Shown here one piece after another: positions 63,571 through 64,000 of a DNA stretch of 64,000 bases (position 1 is the stretch's first letter; each line of letters starts with the position of its first letter). The notes beneath the pieces were generated by a model. The model was given only the letters and a program-made list of their open reading frames with translations, was not told the DNA's origin and ran no database searches. The translations under genes and the position numbers were made by a program. The DNA comes from Apibacter muscae (GTDB lineage: Bacteria; Bacteroidota; Bacteroidia; Flavobacteriales; Weeksellaceae): assembly GCF_007845635.1 (NCBI RefSeq), contig NZ_SELG01000041.1, positions 124,001-188,000 on the forward strand, written 5' to 3'.

Positions 63571-64000
63571 TTAAATTGCAGGTTCCTGTTGACTTAAGCA
63601 ATGAAAACTACCTAATCCCCAGACTATGTCAGTAGAATCAATACCAATCACTTTTCTATCTTTAAAACATTTTTGAATAATATTTAGTGCAATTTCATCA
63701 TTAACACAATTAAATATAGGTACAATTACAACCTCATTGGCTATATAAAAGTTGGCATAAGAAGCAGGCAAACGAATTCCATCGTATATCACTGGTTTAG
63801 GCATAGGCAGCTCAATTACATTTAAATGTTTACCACCTATTAACTTCATATTTTTTAATTGTTCCAAATTGGTTTGTAAAATCTCATAATTTTCATCATT
63901 CGGATCTGTTTCAGTTACTGTAATTACAGTATCCTCATTCACAAATCGTACAGTATCGTCGATGTGTCCATCCGTATCATCACCAACAATTCCATCATTT
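63571..64000 (-). CDS. aguA: Agmatine deiminase / peptidyl-arginine deiminase family protein, partial
   Basis: The frame enters from the right edge and ends at 63571; about 142 codons of the 3' part are present. Reading from the edge gives GDDTDGHIDDTVRFV, then PASYANFYIANEVVIVP, DEIALNIIQKCF and the catalytic-cysteine loop GSFHCLSQQEPA near the end. These belong to the agmatine deiminase family (agmatine to N-carbamoylputrescine, putrescine synthesis). The Met codon at 63940-63942 is internal, not the start. Confidence 0.85.
   Translation of the reverse strand, partial: NDGIVGDDTDGHIDDTVRFVNEDTVITVTETDPNDENYEILQTNLEQLKNMKLIGGKHLNVIELPMPKPVIYDGIRLPASYANFYIANEVVIVPIFNCVNDEIALNIIQKCFKDRKVIGIDSTDIVWGLGSFHCLSQQEPAI

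Noticed and set aside
1-64000. CRISPR arrays, insertion sequences, prophage or replication origin
   Set aside because: No regularly spaced short repeats, transposase, integrase, capsid or DnaA-box cluster was seen.

Overview
The window looks like chromosome of an AT-rich member of the Bacteroidota, class Flavobacteriia. The evidence is: promoters of the Bacteroidota type (TTG or TTTG, 17-21 nt, then TAnnTTTG) with no Shine-Dalgarno sites; an LpxC-FabZ fusion; a PorX (response regulator plus PglZ) protein; the order bamD - RNA polymerase omega - coaBC - DUF4835 - recN; and a VgrG of the Bacteroidota type VI secretion (T6SSiii) kind. A host-associated Weeksellaceae member such as Apibacter would fit, but that genus guess is inference. 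Most of the window is well-ordered housekeeping sequence. No prophage, insertion sequence or CRISPR array was seen.

Region 1 (1-7.0 kb, all minus strand) is the accessory part and the most interesting. A promoter near 7.05 kb reads into a vgrG whose reading frame is broken by an early TGA (6922-6924). Two bases after vgrG comes a candidate T6SS cargo/effector gene (4025-5038). Then come two tandem copies (1196-bp period) of an Asp-box beta-propeller lipoprotein, with a remnant of a third copy joined in frame to an orphan C-terminal fragment of another protein. Three small lipoproteins sharing one signal peptide follow, one of them shortened by a nonsense mutation. I read this as an effector-immunity style island undergoing duplication and decay.

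Region 2 (7.2-18.5 kb, plus strand): aroC with two thioredoxin-fold proteins, dapA, a FucP-type sugar symporter paired with a ketose 3-epimerase, then the bamD-omega-coaBC-DUF4835-recN block and a small secreted protein. Region 3 (18.8-35.1 kb): sucA-sucB facing pheS across a bidirectional terminator, a glutaminase with a signal peptide, a repetitive LEA-like protein, an HD hydrolase, priA, pdxH, yqgE, a BrkB-type membrane protein, an E2 acyltransferase with an NlpE-like lipoprotein, an S4-domain protein and aroK. Two identical tRNA-Lys genes and tRNA-Leu(GAG) follow at 35.2-35.6 kb.

Region 4 (35.9-50.5 kb): a DUF937 protein, pcm, an EamA transporter, porX, an HD-domain protein, then a lipid A/TCA run lpxD - lpxC/fabZ - lpxA - efp - second lpxD-like gene - sucD, followed by an outer-membrane barrel, a J-domain protein and an acyl-CoA ligase. 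Region 5 (50.7-64 kb): a GH3-family protein, a second NlpE-like lipoprotein, a cation diffusion facilitator with a tiny membrane partner, a MATE exporter, a deoxynucleoside kinase, a coiled-coil protein with a cysteine-less zinc-ribbon tail, a DUF4197 lipoprotein, uvrC, an MFS drug exporter, a YARHG-domain protein and the 3' part of an agmatine deiminase gene cut by the window edge.

Functionally the window supplies envelope building (Lpx, BamD, YqgE, several lipoproteins), central carbon metabolism (SucA, SucB, SucD), shikimate and lysine precursors (AroC, AroK, DapA), DNA repair and replication (RecN, PriA, UvrC) and cofactors (CoaBC, PdxH). Family assignments come from reading motifs and lengths, not from database searches.
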